A stretch of DNA of 64,000 nt from Bradyrhizobium sp. B097 (GTDB lineage: Bacteria > Pseudomonadota > Alphaproteobacteria > Rhizobiales > Xanthobacteraceae): positions 3,406,501 to 3,470,500 of the forward strand of contig NZ_CP152412.1 in the NCBI RefSeq assembly GCF_038957035.1, written 5' to 3'. The notes below the pieces were generated by a model. The model was not told where the DNA came from. It did no database searches and worked only from the letters and a program-made list of their open reading frames with translations. This document shows positions 49,915 to 60,876 of this stretch, piece after piece. The position numbers and the translations under genes were made by a program. Positions within the stretch are counted from its first letter, which is position 1. Each line of letters starts with the position of its first letter.

Positions 49915-50913
49915 ATGAGCCGACTCATCCTCACATTCACTGATAGCGGCGCTGGCGCGCTGAAGGTCGCACGGCTCGCCGATTGCGTCGTTGGCGTCGA
50001 GCTGCGGTTCGTTTGCGGAAAATTGCCGGCATCAAGCGAACTGGATGCCTTGTGCTCGCCGCGCGCGGCTTCGCACCGCGCCGGAGCACACTGGCTGGAC
50101 AATCTCACCGGCGGATTGCTTGAGGACGCGCATCGTCAAGGTCTCGGATTGATCGAATTTTGCGAGCTCTTTGATGCCGTCGACCTTTGGGTCGATCCCG
50201 ATCCGAACTCACAACTGCAATTGATCTGGCTGCTGGATCACTTGCGCCCGCATGCGGGCGTCACAACAAGGCTTGTGATACTGCAAGCGGATCAGGCCAT
50301 CGGCGAGCAGCAGCCGGCTAAATTAGCCGCCTGGCCGCCGCGCCTCGCGCCCATCCGTAGCCATCATCTCAAAACCGCTAGCGACGCGTGGACCGCTTGG
50401 CGCGCATCAACGCCGGAAAGCTGGTTCAATCTGTTGACGCACAATCTGCGCGCGCTTCCGCAATTGCGAAATTCAGTCGTCGCGCTGCTGGAAGAACTTC
50501 CCGGGCGTAGCTCCGCGCTCGGCGCAACGGAAATGCGAATGCTGGGGCTGCTGTCAGCGGGACAGGTCCATCCGTACGATCTGTTTCCCGGGCACGAGAA
50601 ACCCAATCGCCGGCGGACGTTCGGTTATTGGGAAACGGGGGCCTTGCTGGACGGGCTGGCTCACTGTCCAATGCCTGCCATCTCCGGCCTCGATGACGGG
50701 CCGTTCGATCTCGACATGCACGAGGACCCGGAACGTCACCAACGCTACAAGCGGAGCCGGCTCGCGCTGACCGGCCTCGGCAGGGCAATCGTCGCGGGCT
50801 CCGGCGATTTCAGCCAGCACAACCCGATCCATCGCTGGTGGGGCGGCACCGAGCTGGCCAATGACCGGCTATGGCGCTGGGACGCCGAGAGCCGCACTTT
50901 GGTCACCCCGTAA
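49915..50913 (+). CDS. DUF1835-like protein, tandem copy 3
   Basis: This is a 332-residue protein. MSRLILTFTDSGAGALKVAR and LADCVVGVELRFVCGKLPAS are the clearest DUF1835-type start of the three. Shared parts are DLWVDPDPNSQLQLIWLLDH, LRALPQLRNSVVALLEELPG and the C-terminal NPIHRWWGGTELANDRLWRW, ending in DAESRTLVTP (also DAESRTLVAP-like in copy 2). It lies 87 bases behind copy 2. Three diverged members in a row suggest selection for different ligands or partners. Confidence 0.8.
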   Translation: MSRLILTFTDSGAGALKVARLADCVVGVELRFVCGKLPASSELDALCSPRAASHRAGAHWLDNLTGGLLEDAHRQGLGLIEFCELFDAVDLWVDPDPNSQLQLIWLLDHLRPHAGVTTRLVILQADQAIGEQQPAKLAAWPPRLAPIRSHHLKTASDAWTAWRASTPESWFNLLTHNLRALPQLRNSVVALLEELPGRSSALGATEMRMLGLLSAGQVHPYDLFPGHEKPNRRRTFGYWETGALLDGLAHCPMPAISGLDDGPFDLDMHEDPERHQRYKRSRLALTGLGRAIVAGSGDFSQHNPIHRWWGGTELANDRLWRWDAESRTLVTP

Positions 50914-50922
50914 GGCCTGCAT

Positions 50923-51354
50923 CTACGCCAGCGCCGTTTCCCGGCTCGCAATCAGCGCGCGCAGGTCTTCCGTCACGGCGACCGATTGATGGGTCTTCTG
51001 GTCGGTCGCAACCCAGATGATTTCGCCGGTCGCGCGCAGGTCCTCGGAGCCCTTGGCGAAGATCGCGAGGGTAAGCACGATCGAGGAACGGCCGATCCGC
51101 GCGACTCGCACGCAGACCTCGATGTCCTCGTCGAACCGGATCGGCGCCTTGTACTCGACCACCGATTTCACGGTGTGAAAGTCGATTCCGGTCCGCGCCA
51201 CCTCGCCGAGATAGTCGTAGCCGAGCGCGCGGAAATACTCTGTTATCGCGGTGTCGAAGTAGGTCAGGTAGTGCGCGTTGAACACCACGGCCTGCGCGTC
51301 GACCTCGGAATAGCGGACGCGAAACGGGAAGTGAAACCAGAATTCCTCGCGCAT
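50923..51354 (-). CDS. YbgC/4HBT-type acyl-CoA thioesterase
   Basis: This 143-residue hotdog protein has the 4HBT signature FRVRYSEVDAQAVVFNAHYL with the catalytic aspartate in SEVDAQ, then YFRALGYDYLGEVARTGIDF and RFDEDIEVCVRVARIGRSSI. The ATG at 51354 has GGAGG six bases before it. It is convergent with the DUF1835-like copy 3, with a nine-base gap. The substrate may be a medium- or short-chain acyl-CoA. Confidence 0.88.
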   Translation of the reverse strand: MREEFWFHFPFRVRYSEVDAQAVVFNAHYLTYFDTAITEYFRALGYDYLGEVARTGIDFHTVKSVVEYKAPIRFDEDIEVCVRVARIGRSSIVLTLAIFAKGSEDLRATGEIIWVATDQKTHQSVAVTEDLRALIASRETALA

Positions 51355-51423
51355 GTTTCCTCCTGCCGCGGCGCTGCTTCTTATCGTTCGTCCGCCGCCA
51401 GTGGGGACGTATGGTGGCCGGAT

Positions 51424-51508
51424 GTAGGATGGGTAGAGCGAAGCGAAACCCATCACTTCACAGTCCGGATGCAATTGATGGGTTTCGCTGCGCTCTACCC
51501 ATCCTACA
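51424..51508. repeat. Dispersed palindromic repeat, family E (copy 2)
   Basis: The arms GTAGGATGGGTAGAGCGAAG and GCTCTACCCATCCTAC are nearly perfect complements, with inner GCGAAACCCATCA and TGATGGGTTTCGC. It matches 27807-27890. It lies between the gcvP end and the thioesterase start, on the minus-strand side of both. Confidence 0.92.
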
Positions 51509-51532
51509 TGAGTGGCTAGAGCAATGGCCGCT

Positions 51533-54406
51533 TTACTCCGCCGCCTGCGCGTAATCCTCGATCGGCGGGCACGAGCACACCAGATTGCGATCGCCGTAGA
51601 CATTGTCGACGCGGCCGACCGGGCTCCAGTATTTGTCGGACCGCGACACGCCCGCGGGGAAGCAGCCCTCGGCGCGGCTGTAGGCCCGGTTCCAGGCGTC
51701 GTCGGCGATGTCGTGGACGGTGTGCGGCGCGTGGCGCAGCGGCGACGCCTCGACCTTCCAGCGGCCCTTCTCGATCTCCGCGATCTCGCCCCGGATCGCG
51801 ATCATGGCGTCGCAGAAGCGGTCGATCTCGAACTTCGATTCCGATTCCGTCGGCTCGATCATCAGCGTGCCCGCCACCGGGAAGCTCATGGTCGGCGCAT
51901 GGAAGCCGTAGTCGATCAGTCGCTTGGCGATATCGTCCACCGTGACGCCGCTGGTCGTCTTCAGCGCCCGCGGGTCGACGATGCACTCATGCGCGACGCG
52001 GCCGCGCTCGTTGCGGTACAGCACCGGGAAGTGCGGCTGCAGCCGCGCTGCGATGTAATTGGCATTGAGGATCGCAACCTCAGTCGCCCGCGTCAGCCCT
52101 TCGCCGCCCATCATCAGGATGTAGATGTAGGAGATGGTCAGGATCGACGCCGAGCCGAACGGCGCGGCCGACACCGGGCCGATGGCGTGTGCCGTCGCCC
52201 CGTCGGTTGCGGGATGGCCGGGCAGATAGGGCGCAAGATGCGCCTTCACGCCGATCGGGCCCATGCCGGGGCCACCGCCGCCATGCGGGATGCAGAAGGT
52301 CTTGTGCAGATTGAGATGGCTGACGTCGGCGCCGTAGTCGCCGGGCCGCGACAGGCCGACCTGCGCGTTCATGTTGGCGCCGTCGAGATAGACCTGGCCG
52401 CCATGCGCATGCACGATGTCGCAGATATCGCTGATATGCTCCTCGAACACGCCGTGGGTCGACGGATAGGTGATCATGACCGCGGCGAGATTGGCGGAAT
52501 GCTTTTCCGCCTTGGCGCGGAGATCATTGACGTCGACGTCGCCGCGCGCGTCGCACGCGACAACCACGACGTCCATGCCGACCATCGCGGCCGAGGCCGG
52601 ATTGGTGCCGTGCGCGGAGGAGGGGATCAGGCACACCTTGCGGTGCGGCTCGCCGCGCGCGAGGTGATAGCCACGGATCGCCAGCAACCCGGCATATTCG
52701 CCTTGCGCACCGGAGTTCGGCTGCAGCGAGATCGCGTCATAGCCGGTGATGTCGCACAGCCACTGCTCCAGCCGCTTGAACAGCGCGTGATAGCCCTTGG
52801 CCTGATCCGCGGGCGCGAACGGATGCAGATTGCCGAACGCCGGCCAGGTCAGCGGGATCATCTCGGTGGTGGCGTTGAGCTTCATCGTGCAGGAGCCGAG
52901 CGGGATCATCGCGCGGTCGAGCGCGAGGTCGCGATCGCTGAGCTTGCGCATGTAGCGCAGCAGCTCGGTCTCCGAGCGGTGGGTGTTGAACACCGGATGG
53001 GTGAGGAACGCGCTGGTGCGGCGCAGCTCCTTCGGCAGCGCCTCGCGCGCGGCCGCCTCGATCTCGGCAAAGCTGAGCTTGCCGCCGAACACGCGCCACA
53101 CCGCTTCGACCGTCTCCGGCGTCGTGGTCTCATCGAGCGCGATGCCGAGCGTGGTCGCGCCGATGCGCAGATTGATCCGCTCCGCCTGCGCGCGGGAGAC
53201 AATCTCGATCTGCTTCGCTCCGGCCTCGACTGTCATGGTATCGAAGAAGGCCTCGCTGGTCGGCGCAAAGCCGAGCTTGCGCAGGCCCGCGGCGAGTACG
53301 GTGGCGCGGCGATGCACGCCGCGTGCGATATAGGTCAGGCCTTCGGGGCCGTGATAGACCGCATACATCGAGGCGATCACGGCGAGCAGCACCTGCGCGG
53401 TGCAGATGTTGGAGGTGGCCTTCTCGCGGCGGATATGCTGCTCGCGGGTCTGCAGCGCGAGGCGATAGGCCGGTGCACCGCGCGAATCCACCGAAAGGCC
53501 GACGATGCGGCCGGGCAGCGAGCGCTTCAGCGTGTCGCGCACCGCCATGTAGGCGGCGTGCGGTCCGCCATAACCCATCGGCACGCCGAAGCGCTGCGCC
53601 GAGCCGATTGCGATGTCGGCGCCGAGCTCACCGGGCGAGGTCAGCAGGGCCAGCGACAGCAGGTCCGCGGCGACGATCGCAAGCGCGCCCTTGGCGCGCA
53701 GCGATGCGATCGCCGGCCGGAGGTCGCGCACCGCGCCCGTCGTGCCGGGATATTGCAGCAGCGCGCCGAGCACGTCGGCCTTGTCGAGCTCGGTCAGGGG
53801 ATCGCCGACGACGAGCGCCCAGCCCAATGGGGCGGCGCGCGTGCGCATCACAGCCAGCGTCTGCGGATGCACTTCCTTGTCGACGAAGAACACCTTCGCC
53901 TTCACCTGCGAGTGGCGTTCGGCGAGCGCCATCGCTTCGGCCGCCGCGGTCGCCTCGTCGAGCAGCGAGGCGTTGGCGACATCGAGCCCGGTGAGATCGC
54001 AGATCATGGTCTGGAAATTGAAGAGGGCCTCGAGCCGGCCCTGGCTGATCTCCGGCTGATACGGCGTATAGGCGGTGTACCAGGCCGGGTTCTCCAGGAT
54101 GTTGCGCTGGATCACCGCGGGCAGGATGGTGCCGGAATAGCCCTGGCCGATCAGCGAGGTGAACACCTGGTTCTGCGCGGCGAGCTCGCTCATATGCGCG
54201 AGCGCTTCGGTTTCGCTCAGCGCCCGGCCGAGATCGAGCGGCGCCTTCTGAAGGATCGACGCCGGCAGCGTCTCATTCATCAGCGCCTGCAGGCTCGCGG
54301 CGCCGACCGTCTCCAACATCGCGTTGATGTCGCGCGGGGATGGTCCGATGTGTCGGCGGACGAAATCGGTGGCGGCTTCGTTGATCGGCTTGAAGGGCGC
54401 GTTCAT
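51533..54406 (-). CDS. gcvP: Glycine dehydrogenase (decarboxylating), P-protein
   Basis: This is the 957-residue PLP enzyme that decarboxylates glycine and loads the aminomethyl group onto GcvH. Both halves are present in one chain. The PLP lysine is K702 in [17 protein letters not shown]. Other marks are [18 protein letters not shown] near the start and [20 protein letters not shown] around residue 600. It is the last gene of gcvT-gcvH-gcvP, under the glycine riboswitch. A long plus-strand frame covering the gene is a shadow. Confidence 0.98.
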   Translation of the reverse strand: MNAPFKPINEAATDFVRRHIGPSPRDINAMLETVGAASLQALMNETLPASILQKAPLDLGRALSETEALAHMSELAAQNQVFTSLIGQGYSGTILPAVIQRNILENPAWYTAYTPYQPEISQGRLEALFNFQTMICDLTGLDVANASLLDEATAAAEAMALAERHSQVKAKVFFVDKEVHPQTLAVMRTRAAPLGWALVVGDPLTELDKADVLGALLQYPGTTGAVRDLRPAIASLRAKGALAIVAADLLSLALLTSPGELGADIAIGSAQRFGVPMGYGGPHAAYMAVRDTLKRSLPGRIVGLSVDSRGAPAYRLALQTREQHIRREKATSNICTAQVLLAVIASMYAVYHGPEGLTYIARGVHRRATVLAAGLRKLGFAPTSEAFFDTMTVEAGAKQIEIVSRAQAERINLRIGATTLGIALDETTTPETVEAVWRVFGGKLSFAEIEAAAREALPKELRRTSAFLTHPVFNTHRSETELLRYMRKLSDRDLALDRAMIPLGSCTMKLNATTEMIPLTWPAFGNLHPFAPADQAKGYHALFKRLEQWLCDITGYDAISLQPNSGAQGEYAGLLAIRGYHLARGEPHRKVCLIPSSAHGTNPASAAMVGMDVVVVACDARGDVDVNDLRAKAEKHSANLAAVMITYPSTHGVFEEHISDICDIVHAHGGQVYLDGANMNAQVGLSRPGDYGADVSHLNLHKTFCIPHGGGGPGMGPIGVKAHLAPYLPGHPATDGATAHAIGPVSAAPFGSASILTISYIYILMMGGEGLTRATEVAILNANYIAARLQPHFPVLYRNERGRVAHECIVDPRALKTTSGVTVDDIAKRLIDYGFHAPTMSFPVAGTLMIEPTESESKFEIDRFCDAMIAIRGEIAEIEKGRWKVEASPLRHAPHTVHDIADDAWNRAYSRAEGCFPAGVSRSDKYWSPVGRVDNVYGDRNLVCSCPPIEDYAQAAE

Positions 54407-54428
54407 GGGCTAATCCTTGGGGTGATCC

Positions 54429-54794
54429 TCAGGCGGTGTGCGCGGCGTAGGCGGCCTCATCCATCAGGCCGCCGAGTTCGCCCTTGTCTGATATCTTCAG
54501 CTTGAAGAACCAGGCCTTGCCGCCGGCATCCGAATTGACCAGCGCGGGCTCGGCCGCGAGCGCCTCGTTGACCTCGATCACTTCGCCGGTGATCGGCGCG
54601 TAGACGTCGGAGGCGGCCTTGACGGATTCGACGACGGCAGCGGCCTCGGCCTTCTTCAGGCTGCGGCCGACCTTGGGCAGCTCGACGAACACGACGTCGC
54701 CGAGCTGCGACTGCGCGTAATCGGTGATGCCGATCGTGGCGACGTCGCCCTCGATGCGGAGCCATTCGTGGTCGGACGTGTACAGCGTCGTCAT
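54429..54794 (-). CDS. gcvH: Glycine cleavage system H-protein
   Basis: This 121-residue lipoyl carrier shuttles the aminomethyl group between P- and T-proteins. The lipoyl lysine is K59 in [20 protein letters not shown], the H-protein signature. The rest ([20 protein letters not shown]) is normal. It lies 22 bases before gcvP and 20 behind gcvT. Confidence 0.98.
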   Translation of the reverse strand: MTTLYTSDHEWLRIEGDVATIGITDYAQSQLGDVVFVELPKVGRSLKKAEAAAVVESVKAASDVYAPITGEVIEVNEALAAEPALVNSDAGGKAWFFKLKISDKGELGGLMDEAAYAAHTA

Positions 54795-54814
54795 GGGGAT
54801 CGGTCCTTTGGCGT

Positions 54815-55960
54815 TTAGCGTTTGTAGGTATTGGGAACGAAGGGCGTGGCGGCGACCTTGAGCGGCAGCCGCTGGCCGCGCACTTCGGCGAAAACCGTGG
54901 TGCCGACGGCGGAGAGGGCGGTGGGCAGATAGCCCATCGCAACCGGCGCATTGAGGCTCGGGCCGAAGCCGCCCGAGGTCACCTTGCCGATTGGCTCGGT
55001 TGAGGTCGGATCGGCAAACAGCGCGGCGCCTTCGCGCACCGGCGCGCGGCCATCGGGCTTCAGGCCGACACGGCGGCGGGAAGCGCCTTGTGCGAATTGG
55101 GTGAGAATCTTGTCAGCGCCCGGAAAACCGCCGGCGCGGGCGCCGCCGCTGCGGCGAATCTTCTGCACCGACCATTCCAGCGCGCCTTCGACCGGCGTCG
55201 TCGTGGTGTCGATATCGTGGCCATAGAGGCAAAGCCCGGCCTCGAGCCGAAGGCTGTCGCGTGCGCCGAGCCCGATCGGCAGTACATCGGGATTGTCCAG
55301 CAGTGCAGTGACCAGAGCCTCCGCCTTGTCTGCGGGCGCGGAAATCTCAAAACCGTCCTCGCCGGTATAGCCGGAGCGCGAGACGAAACAGTCAATGTCA
55401 CTGAGGCGGCGCGGTCCGGCGTCCATGAATTTCATCGAACTGACATCTGGGCAAAGTTTCGCCAGCGCCGATTCGGCTTTCGGCCCCTGCAGCGCGATCA
55501 GCGCGCGATCGGCCAGCGACACGATTTCGCACGCTTCGGAGAGATGCGCGCGCAGATGGGCCTCGTCCTCGGCCTTGCAGGCGGCGTTGACCACCAGGAA
55601 CAGGTGATCGCCGAAATTCGCCACCATCAGGTCGTCGAGCAGGCCGCCGTCGTCGTTGGTGAATTGCGCGTAGCGCTGCCGTCCCGGCGCGATGCCGGCG
55701 ATGTCCTGCGGCACCAGTTTTTCCAGTGCGAGCGCCGCGTCGCCGACCTTGCCGGATTTGGCCTTCAGCACGAGCTGTCCCATGTGGGACACGTCGAACA
55801 GGCCGGCTTCCTTGCGGGTGTGGAGATGTTCCTTCAGCACGCCGGCGGTGTATTGCACCGGCATGTCATAGCCGGCGAACGGCACCATCTTGGCGCCGCG
55901 CGCCAGATGCAGCGCGTGCAGCGGGGTCTGTTTCAGCGGGGAGGTTTCGCGCGCAAGCAT
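54815..55960 (-). CDS. gcvT: Glycine cleavage system T-protein (aminomethyltransferase)
   Basis: This 381-residue protein transfers the methylene group to tetrahydrofolate. It has [20 protein letters not shown] at the start, the folate-binding [12 protein letters not shown] and [20 protein letters not shown], and [20 protein letters not shown], all GcvT hallmarks. The ATG at 55960 follows a GTG codon that the open frame could also use. It is the first gene behind the riboswitch, so all three cleavage genes respond to glycine. Confidence 0.97.
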   Translation of the reverse strand: MLARETSPLKQTPLHALHLARGAKMVPFAGYDMPVQYTAGVLKEHLHTRKEAGLFDVSHMGQLVLKAKSGKVGDAALALEKLVPQDIAGIAPGRQRYAQFTNDDGGLLDDLMVANFGDHLFLVVNAACKAEDEAHLRAHLSEACEIVSLADRALIALQGPKAESALAKLCPDVSSMKFMDAGPRRLSDIDCFVSRSGYTGEDGFEISAPADKAEALVTALLDNPDVLPIGLGARDSLRLEAGLCLYGHDIDTTTTPVEGALEWSVQKIRRSGGARAGGFPGADKILTQFAQGASRRRVGLKPDGRAPVREGAALFADPTSTEPIGKVTSGGFGPSLNAPVAMGYLPTALSAVGTTVFAEVRGQRLPLKVAATPFVPNTYKR

Positions 55961-56017
55961 CACAGGGCCCTCGCGGTTCCCGCCGGGGACCTATTTCCCC
56001 TTGAGAAACCTGCAGAA

Positions 56018-56187
56018 AGCCCCATCTGTCGCTGTGCCTGAGAGTATTATCCCGTCGGCGGACGCATCGGGGAGAACCCCAGCGCCTCTTTCCAGATGTT
56101 AGACGTCACGCGGTCCTTTTGCCTGAGAGTTTCCGGGGCGGTTGCTCCTTCGGCGCCGGCGGTAAGGCCGGTCTCTCCCGACGTGAC
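56018..56187 (-). promoter_or_regulatory. Tandem glycine riboswitch
   Basis: On the minus strand, aptamer 1 runs from about 56187 to 56103 with P1 arms CACGTC/GACGTG and the core GCCGAAGGAGCAACC then CTCTCAGGCAAAAGGACCG. Aptamer 2 runs from about 56098 to 56023 with P1 CATCTG/CAGATG and GCCGACGGGATAATACTCTC then AGGCACAGCGACAG. Both carry the CTCTCAGGCA element. The short linker (about five bases) is typical of cooperative tandem glycine sensors. The gcvT start is about 60 bases downstream. Confidence 0.95.
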
Positions 56188-56392
56188 TAATAACAGGTAG
56201 GTAGAAAACACGGCGCCACCAAGACTGTCAACGCAGCTCTCGCTGCTATCCAATGGGCTTTGTGCTGCCGCGGCAAGCCCATGATCCGCCTGCACAGTTT
56301 CTGGACACCGCAGCTGGCAATGTCTAAAAGCGTTCGGCCGGAAAATGACGCCTTTTTGCGGCTGGCCGGCCCCTTTTTCCGATTGGATGAAC

Positions 56393-59080
56393 ATGAGCAG
56401 CGTCAACGACATCAGGTCGACATTTCTGAACTTCTTCAAGGAGAACGGCCACGAGATCGTGGCGTCGTCGCCGCTGGTTCCGCGCAACGACCCGACCCTG
56501 ATGTTCACCAATGCCGGCATGGTGCAGTTCAAGAACGTCTTCACCGGCGTCGAGAAGCGCGGCTATCAACGCGCCACGACGTCGCAGAAGTGCGTGCGCG
56601 CCGGCGGCAAGCATAACGACCTCGACAATGTCGGCTACACCGCGCGGCATCTCACCTTCTTCGAGATGCTCGGCAACTTCTCGTTCGGCGACTACTTCAA
56701 GGAGCGCGCGATCGAGCTCGCCTGGAATCTGATCACCAAGGATTTCGGGCTGAAGAAGGACAAGCTGCTCGTCACCGTCTACCACACCGACGACGAGGCC
56801 GCCGGCTACTGGAAGAAGATCGCGGGCTTCTCGGACGATCGTATCATCCGCATCGCGACCTCGGACAATTTCTGGGCGATGGGCGATACCGGCCCGTGCG
56901 GTCCGTGCTCCGAGATCTTCATCGATCGCGGCGAGCATATCTGGGGCGGACCTCCGGGCAGCCCGGAGGAGGACGGCGATCGCTTCCTCGAATTCTGGAA
57001 TCTGGTGTTCATGCAGTACGAGCAGGTGACGAAGGAGGAGCGCGTGGCGCTGCCGCGTCCCTCGATCGACACCGGCATGGGGCTGGAGCGCATGGCGGCC
57101 ATCCTGCAGGGCGTCGAGAGCGTGTTCGAGACCGATCTGTTCCGCCATCTGATCGATGCGGCCGCCTCGGCCCTCGGCCATGGGCCGAACGCGCAGAACG
57201 TGGCGTCATACCGGGTGATCGCCGACCATCTGCGCTCCTCGGCGTTTTTGATTGCCGACGGCGTGCTGCCGTCGAACGAGGGCCGCGGCTATGTGCTGCG
57301 CCGGATCATGCGCCGCGCGATGCGCCACGCGCAGCTCCTGGGCGCGAGCGAGCCGCTGATGCATCGCCTGGTCTGGGCGCTGGTCCGCGAGATGGGCCAG
57401 GCCTATCCGGACCTGGTGCGCGCGGAGAAGTTGATCGAGGAGACGCTGCAGCTGGAAGAGACCCGCTTCCGCAAGACGCTGGTGCGCGGCCTGTCGATCC
57501 TCGACGAGAAGAGCGCCGGCCTCAAGAAGGGCGACATGTTCGACGGCGACACCGCGTTCACGCTGTACGACACCTATGGCTTCCCGCTGGACCTGACGCA
57601 GGATGCGCTGAAGTCGCGCGGCATCAGCGTCGACCAGGCCTCGTTCACCGATGCGATGAACCGCCAGCGCGAAAAGGCGCGTGCCTCCTGGGCAGGCTCC
57701 GGCGAGGCGGCAACCGAGACGATCTGGTTCCCGCTGCGCGAGAAGCTCGGCGCAACCGAATTCCTCGGCTATGAGACCGAGAGCGCGGAAGGCGTGGTGA
57801 CGGCGCTGGTCAAGGACGGCGCCGAGGTCGACGGCCTCAAGGCCGGCGAGAGCGGCGCGATCGTGCTGAACCAGACGCCGTTCTATGCCGAGTCCGGTGG
57901 TCAGGTCGGCGACGTCGGCGTCCTCACGGGCGAGGGCGTCAAGTTCCGTGTCACCGACATGCAGAAGAAGGCCGGCGACCTGTTCGTGCATGTCGGCACG
58001 GTGGAGCAGGGCACCCTGAACGTCGGCACCGCGCTGCAGCTCGAGGTCGACCACGCCAGGCGTTCGTCGATCCGCGCCAACCACTCGGCGACGCACCTGT
58101 TGCATGAGGCGCTGCGTCAGGTGCTCGGCGATCACATCGCGCAGCGCGGCTCGCTGGTCGCGCCCGATCGCCTGCGCTTCGATTTCGTGCATCCGAAGCC
58201 GATCACGCCGGAAGAGCTCGCCAGGGTCGAGGACATCGCCAACGATGTCGTGCTGGAGAATGACGAGGTGACGACCCGCGTCATGGGTGTCGACGACGCC
58301 CGCGAGGCCGGTGCGCGCGCACTGTTCGGCGAGAAGTACGGCGACGAGGTTCGCGTCGTCTCGATGGGGAAGAGCGCCCGCGAGCACGGCCAGAACGCGC
58401 TCGGCTGGTCGGTCGAGCTCTGCGGCGGCACCCATGTTCGCCGCACCGGCGACATCGGCTTGATTTCGGTGACCAGCGAGAGCGCCGTCGCCTCCGGCGT
58501 CCGCCGCATCGAGGCGCTGACCGGACATCATGCGCGCAAGCACGCCAATGACACCATGACGCTGGCGAAGACCGCGGCGGCCGAGCTGCGCACCTCGATC
58601 GAGGATGTCCCGGCACGCATCGCGGCTCTGATGGAGGAGCGCAAGAAGCTCGAGCGCGACCTGTCGGATGCCCGCAAGAAGCTCGCGATGGGCGGCGGAG
58701 CGTCGTCGAACGGTGCCGCCTCCGGCGTTCGCGAGGTCGGCAACGTCAAGCTGCTCGCGCGCGCGGTCGAAGGCGTCGAGACCAAGGACCTCAAGAGCCT
58801 CGTCGACGACGGCAAGAAGCAGATCGGCTCCGGCGTGGTCGCGATCGTCGGCGTCACCGAGGACGGCAAGGCCGGCATCGTGGTCGGCGTCACCGCCGAC
58901 CTCACTTCGCGCTTCAACGCGGTCGAGCTGGTGCGCAAGGGCTCCGAGGTGCTCGGCGGCAAGGGCGGCGGTGGCCGGCCCGACATGGCGCAGGCCGGCG
59001 GGCCGGACGGTGCCAAGGCGGACGCCGCGCTGTCGGCGATCGAGCAGGCCATGACTCAACAGGCATCGGCCGGCGCCTGA
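56393..59080 (+). CDS. alaS: Alanyl-tRNA synthetase
   Basis: The enzyme joins alanine to tRNA-Ala in the cytoplasm. The 895 residues show the class II start [20 protein letters not shown] (motif 1 region), then [19 protein letters not shown]. The editing domain has [15 protein letters not shown] (with NHSATHLLH) and the zinc motif [17 protein letters not shown]. The C-terminal domain is intact. The start at 56393 ([11 protein letters not shown]) gives the usual N-terminus. The open frame begins earlier, with a second ATG two codons upstream. It diverges from the gcv operon. Confidence 0.97.
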   Translation: MSSVNDIRSTFLNFFKENGHEIVASSPLVPRNDPTLMFTNAGMVQFKNVFTGVEKRGYQRATTSQKCVRAGGKHNDLDNVGYTARHLTFFEMLGNFSFGDYFKERAIELAWNLITKDFGLKKDKLLVTVYHTDDEAAGYWKKIAGFSDDRIIRIATSDNFWAMGDTGPCGPCSEIFIDRGEHIWGGPPGSPEEDGDRFLEFWNLVFMQYEQVTKEERVALPRPSIDTGMGLERMAAILQGVESVFETDLFRHLIDAAASALGHGPNAQNVASYRVIADHLRSSAFLIADGVLPSNEGRGYVLRRIMRRAMRHAQLLGASEPLMHRLVWALVREMGQAYPDLVRAEKLIEETLQLEETRFRKTLVRGLSILDEKSAGLKKGDMFDGDTAFTLYDTYGFPLDLTQDALKSRGISVDQASFTDAMNRQREKARASWAGSGEAATETIWFPLREKLGATEFLGYETESAEGVVTALVKDGAEVDGLKAGESGAIVLNQTPFYAESGGQVGDVGVLTGEGVKFRVTDMQKKAGDLFVHVGTVEQGTLNVGTALQLEVDHARRSSIRANHSATHLLHEALRQVLGDHIAQRGSLVAPDRLRFDFVHPKPITPEELARVEDIANDVVLENDEVTTRVMGVDDAREAGARALFGEKYGDEVRVVSMGKSAREHGQNALGWSVELCGGTHVRRTGDIGLISVTSESAVASGVRRIEALTGHHARKHANDTMTLAKTAAAELRTSIEDVPARIAALMEERKKLERDLSDARKKLAMGGGASSNGAASGVREVGNVKLLARAVEGVETKDLKSLVDDGKKQIGSGVVAIVGVTEDGKAGIVVGVTADLTSRFNAVELVRKGSEVLGGKGGGGRPDMAQAGGPDGAKADAALSAIEQAMTQQASAGA

Positions 59081-59094
59081 CGGAGAGGCTGATC

Positions 59095-60342
59095 GTGGCG
59101 ACGGCTCCGCTTAAGCCTACGATCAGCGACCCCGGACTGCGCGAACGTCTCTACGAGCTACTCGAGCAGGATCACCTGCCATATTCGGTCGGCTCGCGCT
59201 TCGTCCGGCTTGTCGTCGCGATCATCACCGTCGACGTGCTGGCGGCGATCCTGGCGTCGGTGCCGGAGATCGATGCCCAGTTCTGGTGGCTGTTCACGGC
59301 GATCGAGATCGCCGCCGTGATTGCCTTCGCGCTGGAATATGCCGCGCGGCTCTGGAGCGTGGTCGGCCGCTCGCTGCGCGACATGACGCCGTCGCAGGCG
59401 CGGCTCGAATACGCCTTCTCGGCGCTCGGCGTCATCGACCTGCTCGCCTTCCTGCCGTCGGCCATCGCGCTTGCGATCGGTGACAAGACCGCGCTGGTGC
59501 TGTTCGGCATGCTGCCGTTCCTGAAGCTGGTGCGCTATTCGACTGCGATGCGCTCGCTGCTGGCGGCGCTACATGCCGAGCGGCGTACGCTGTTCGGCTG
59601 CGTCGTGATCCTGACCGGCGCGGTGCTGCTGTTCGCCTCGCTGCTCTATGCCATCGAGCACAAGGTGCAGCCGGACAAGTTCGGCACCATGCCGCAGGCG
59701 ATGTGGTGGGCGATCGTGACGCTCGGCACCGTCGGTTACGGCGACGTCGTCCCGGTGACGCCACTCGGCCGCATCGTCACGGTGGTTGCAATCGTGGTCG
59801 GCTTTGCGATGATCGCGCTGCCGGTCGCGATCGTCTCGACCGCGTTCGCCGATGAGGTGCGGCGCCGCGACTTCGTCGTGACCTGGGGCATGCTGGCGCG
59901 GGTGCCGCTGTTCTCCCATCTCAACGCCGCCGATATCGCCGACATCATGCGCCTGCTGCGGTCGCAGACCATCGAGGCCGGCGAGGTGCTGGTGCGGCGC
60001 GGCGATGCAGCGTCGTCGATGTATTTCATCACCGCCGGCGAGGTCGAGATCGACCTGCCGAGCCAGCGGGTGCGGCTTGCCGACGGCTCGTTCTTCGGCG
60101 AGATCGCGTTGCTCCGGCGCACCAACCGGTCCGGCACGGTGACGGCGATACGGAAGACCAAGCTGCTGCTGCTCGATGCGCAGGACTTCCATGCCCTGAT
60201 CGAGCGGATGCCGGCGCTCGCCGCGCATGTCAGGGAGACGGCGGAGGCGCGGCTGGCCGATCCGCTCACGGCCGGTGGCGACCTTGCCGCCAGCGAGATT
60301 GCCCAGTCGCCGCACGAGACCGACGGCGGCATCCGCGATTAG
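59095..60342 (+). CDS. Cyclic-nucleotide-gated potassium channel (MlotiK1-like)
   Basis: This 415-residue protein has six membrane segments in residues 35-250, the selectivity filter TVGYGD at 212-217 and pore helix MPQAMWWAIVTLGTVGYGD. The C-terminal cyclic-nucleotide-binding domain (about residues 285-395) contains LRRGDAASSMYFITAGEVEI-type strands and the phosphate-binding cassette FFGEIALLRRTNRSGTV. This is the layout of MlotiK1 from Mesorhizobium. It starts GTG with GGAG before it, 14 bases behind alaS, so the two are probably co-transcribed. It overlaps the convergent DUF3455 gene at the end. Confidence 0.93.
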   Translation: MATAPLKPTISDPGLRERLYELLEQDHLPYSVGSRFVRLVVAIITVDVLAAILASVPEIDAQFWWLFTAIEIAAVIAFALEYAARLWSVVGRSLRDMTPSQARLEYAFSALGVIDLLAFLPSAIALAIGDKTALVLFGMLPFLKLVRYSTAMRSLLAALHAERRTLFGCVVILTGAVLLFASLLYAIEHKVQPDKFGTMPQAMWWAIVTLGTVGYGDVVPVTPLGRIVTVVAIVVGFAMIALPVAIVSTAFADEVRRRDFVVTWGMLARVPLFSHLNAADIADIMRLLRSQTIEAGEVLVRRGDAASSMYFITAGEVEIDLPSQRVRLADGSFFGEIALLRRTNRSGTVTAIRKTKLLLLDAQDFHALIERMPALAAHVRETAEARLADPLTAGGDLAASEIAQSPHETDGGIRD

Positions 60343-60839
60343 TCGCGGCGCAGAAACACGTAATCCGCCGAATACGCCGCGCTCTTCAGTGCGCCTGATT
60401 TGTCGCAGGCGCCGCTGAGCTCGCCGCCCGAGGTGTTGATCCGCTGCACGGTGGCGACGCTCGAGAGCAGGCCGTTGCCGCGGTGGGAGATCACCTCGAG
60501 CTTCAGCCAGGGAATGTCCGCTGGCGTCGCGCCGGGCGCGCTGCCGGCGGTGCGGGCGGTCACGGCGCTGCCGTCGACATGCTCCCAGTTCGGTCCCGCA
60601 TAGTGCCGGCCGACGGTGCGGCCTCCGGCGATCAGGGTGGCGACCGGTTCGCGGAACGACCAGGCGAGCTTGCCGTCGGTGACCGGCTTGCACTCATAGA
60701 CCTGCACGCCCTCGGCATGGGCGGTGAGGACCGCGGTCTCGTCGGGCGCCGCAACGGGGGCGGGCAGCGGATCGGCAGCGAGCGCCGCCGATCCGGTCAG
60801 CAACAAGGATGCGAGCGTCACCCGGCCGGGAAAGGTCAT
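60339..60839 (-). CDS. DUF3455 periplasmic protein
   Basis: This 166-residue protein has a signal peptide (FPGRVTLASLLLTGSAALAA). The mature chain has GVQVYECKPVTDGKLAWSFR, then GGRTVGRHYAGPNWEHVDGS and IPWLKLEVISHRGNGLLSSV with INTSGGELSGACDKSG near the end, all typical of DUF3455. Two cysteines could pair. The ATG at 60839 was chosen over a TTG nine codons upstream. The role is unknown. The gene ends four bases inside the potassium channel gene. Confidence 0.85.
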   Translation of the reverse strand: MTFPGRVTLASLLLTGSAALAADPLPAPVAAPDETAVLTAHAEGVQVYECKPVTDGKLAWSFREPVATLIAGGRTVGRHYAGPNWEHVDGSAVTARTAGSAPGATPADIPWLKLEVISHRGNGLLSSVATVQRINTSGGELSGACDKSGALKSAAYSADYVFLRRD

Positions 60840-60876
60840 GGTCACGCTCGCTATTGTGTTCGGCAACAGGCGGCCG

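Noticed and set aside
51512..54505. Plus-strand open frame of nearly 1000 codons opposite gcvP
   Set aside because: gcvP on the minus strand has full motif support. The plus frame is repetitive in R, A, G and D and has no start signal.
57206..59059. Long minus-strand frame opposite alaS
   Set aside because: It is antisense to a certain alaS gene. The product lacks any known motif.
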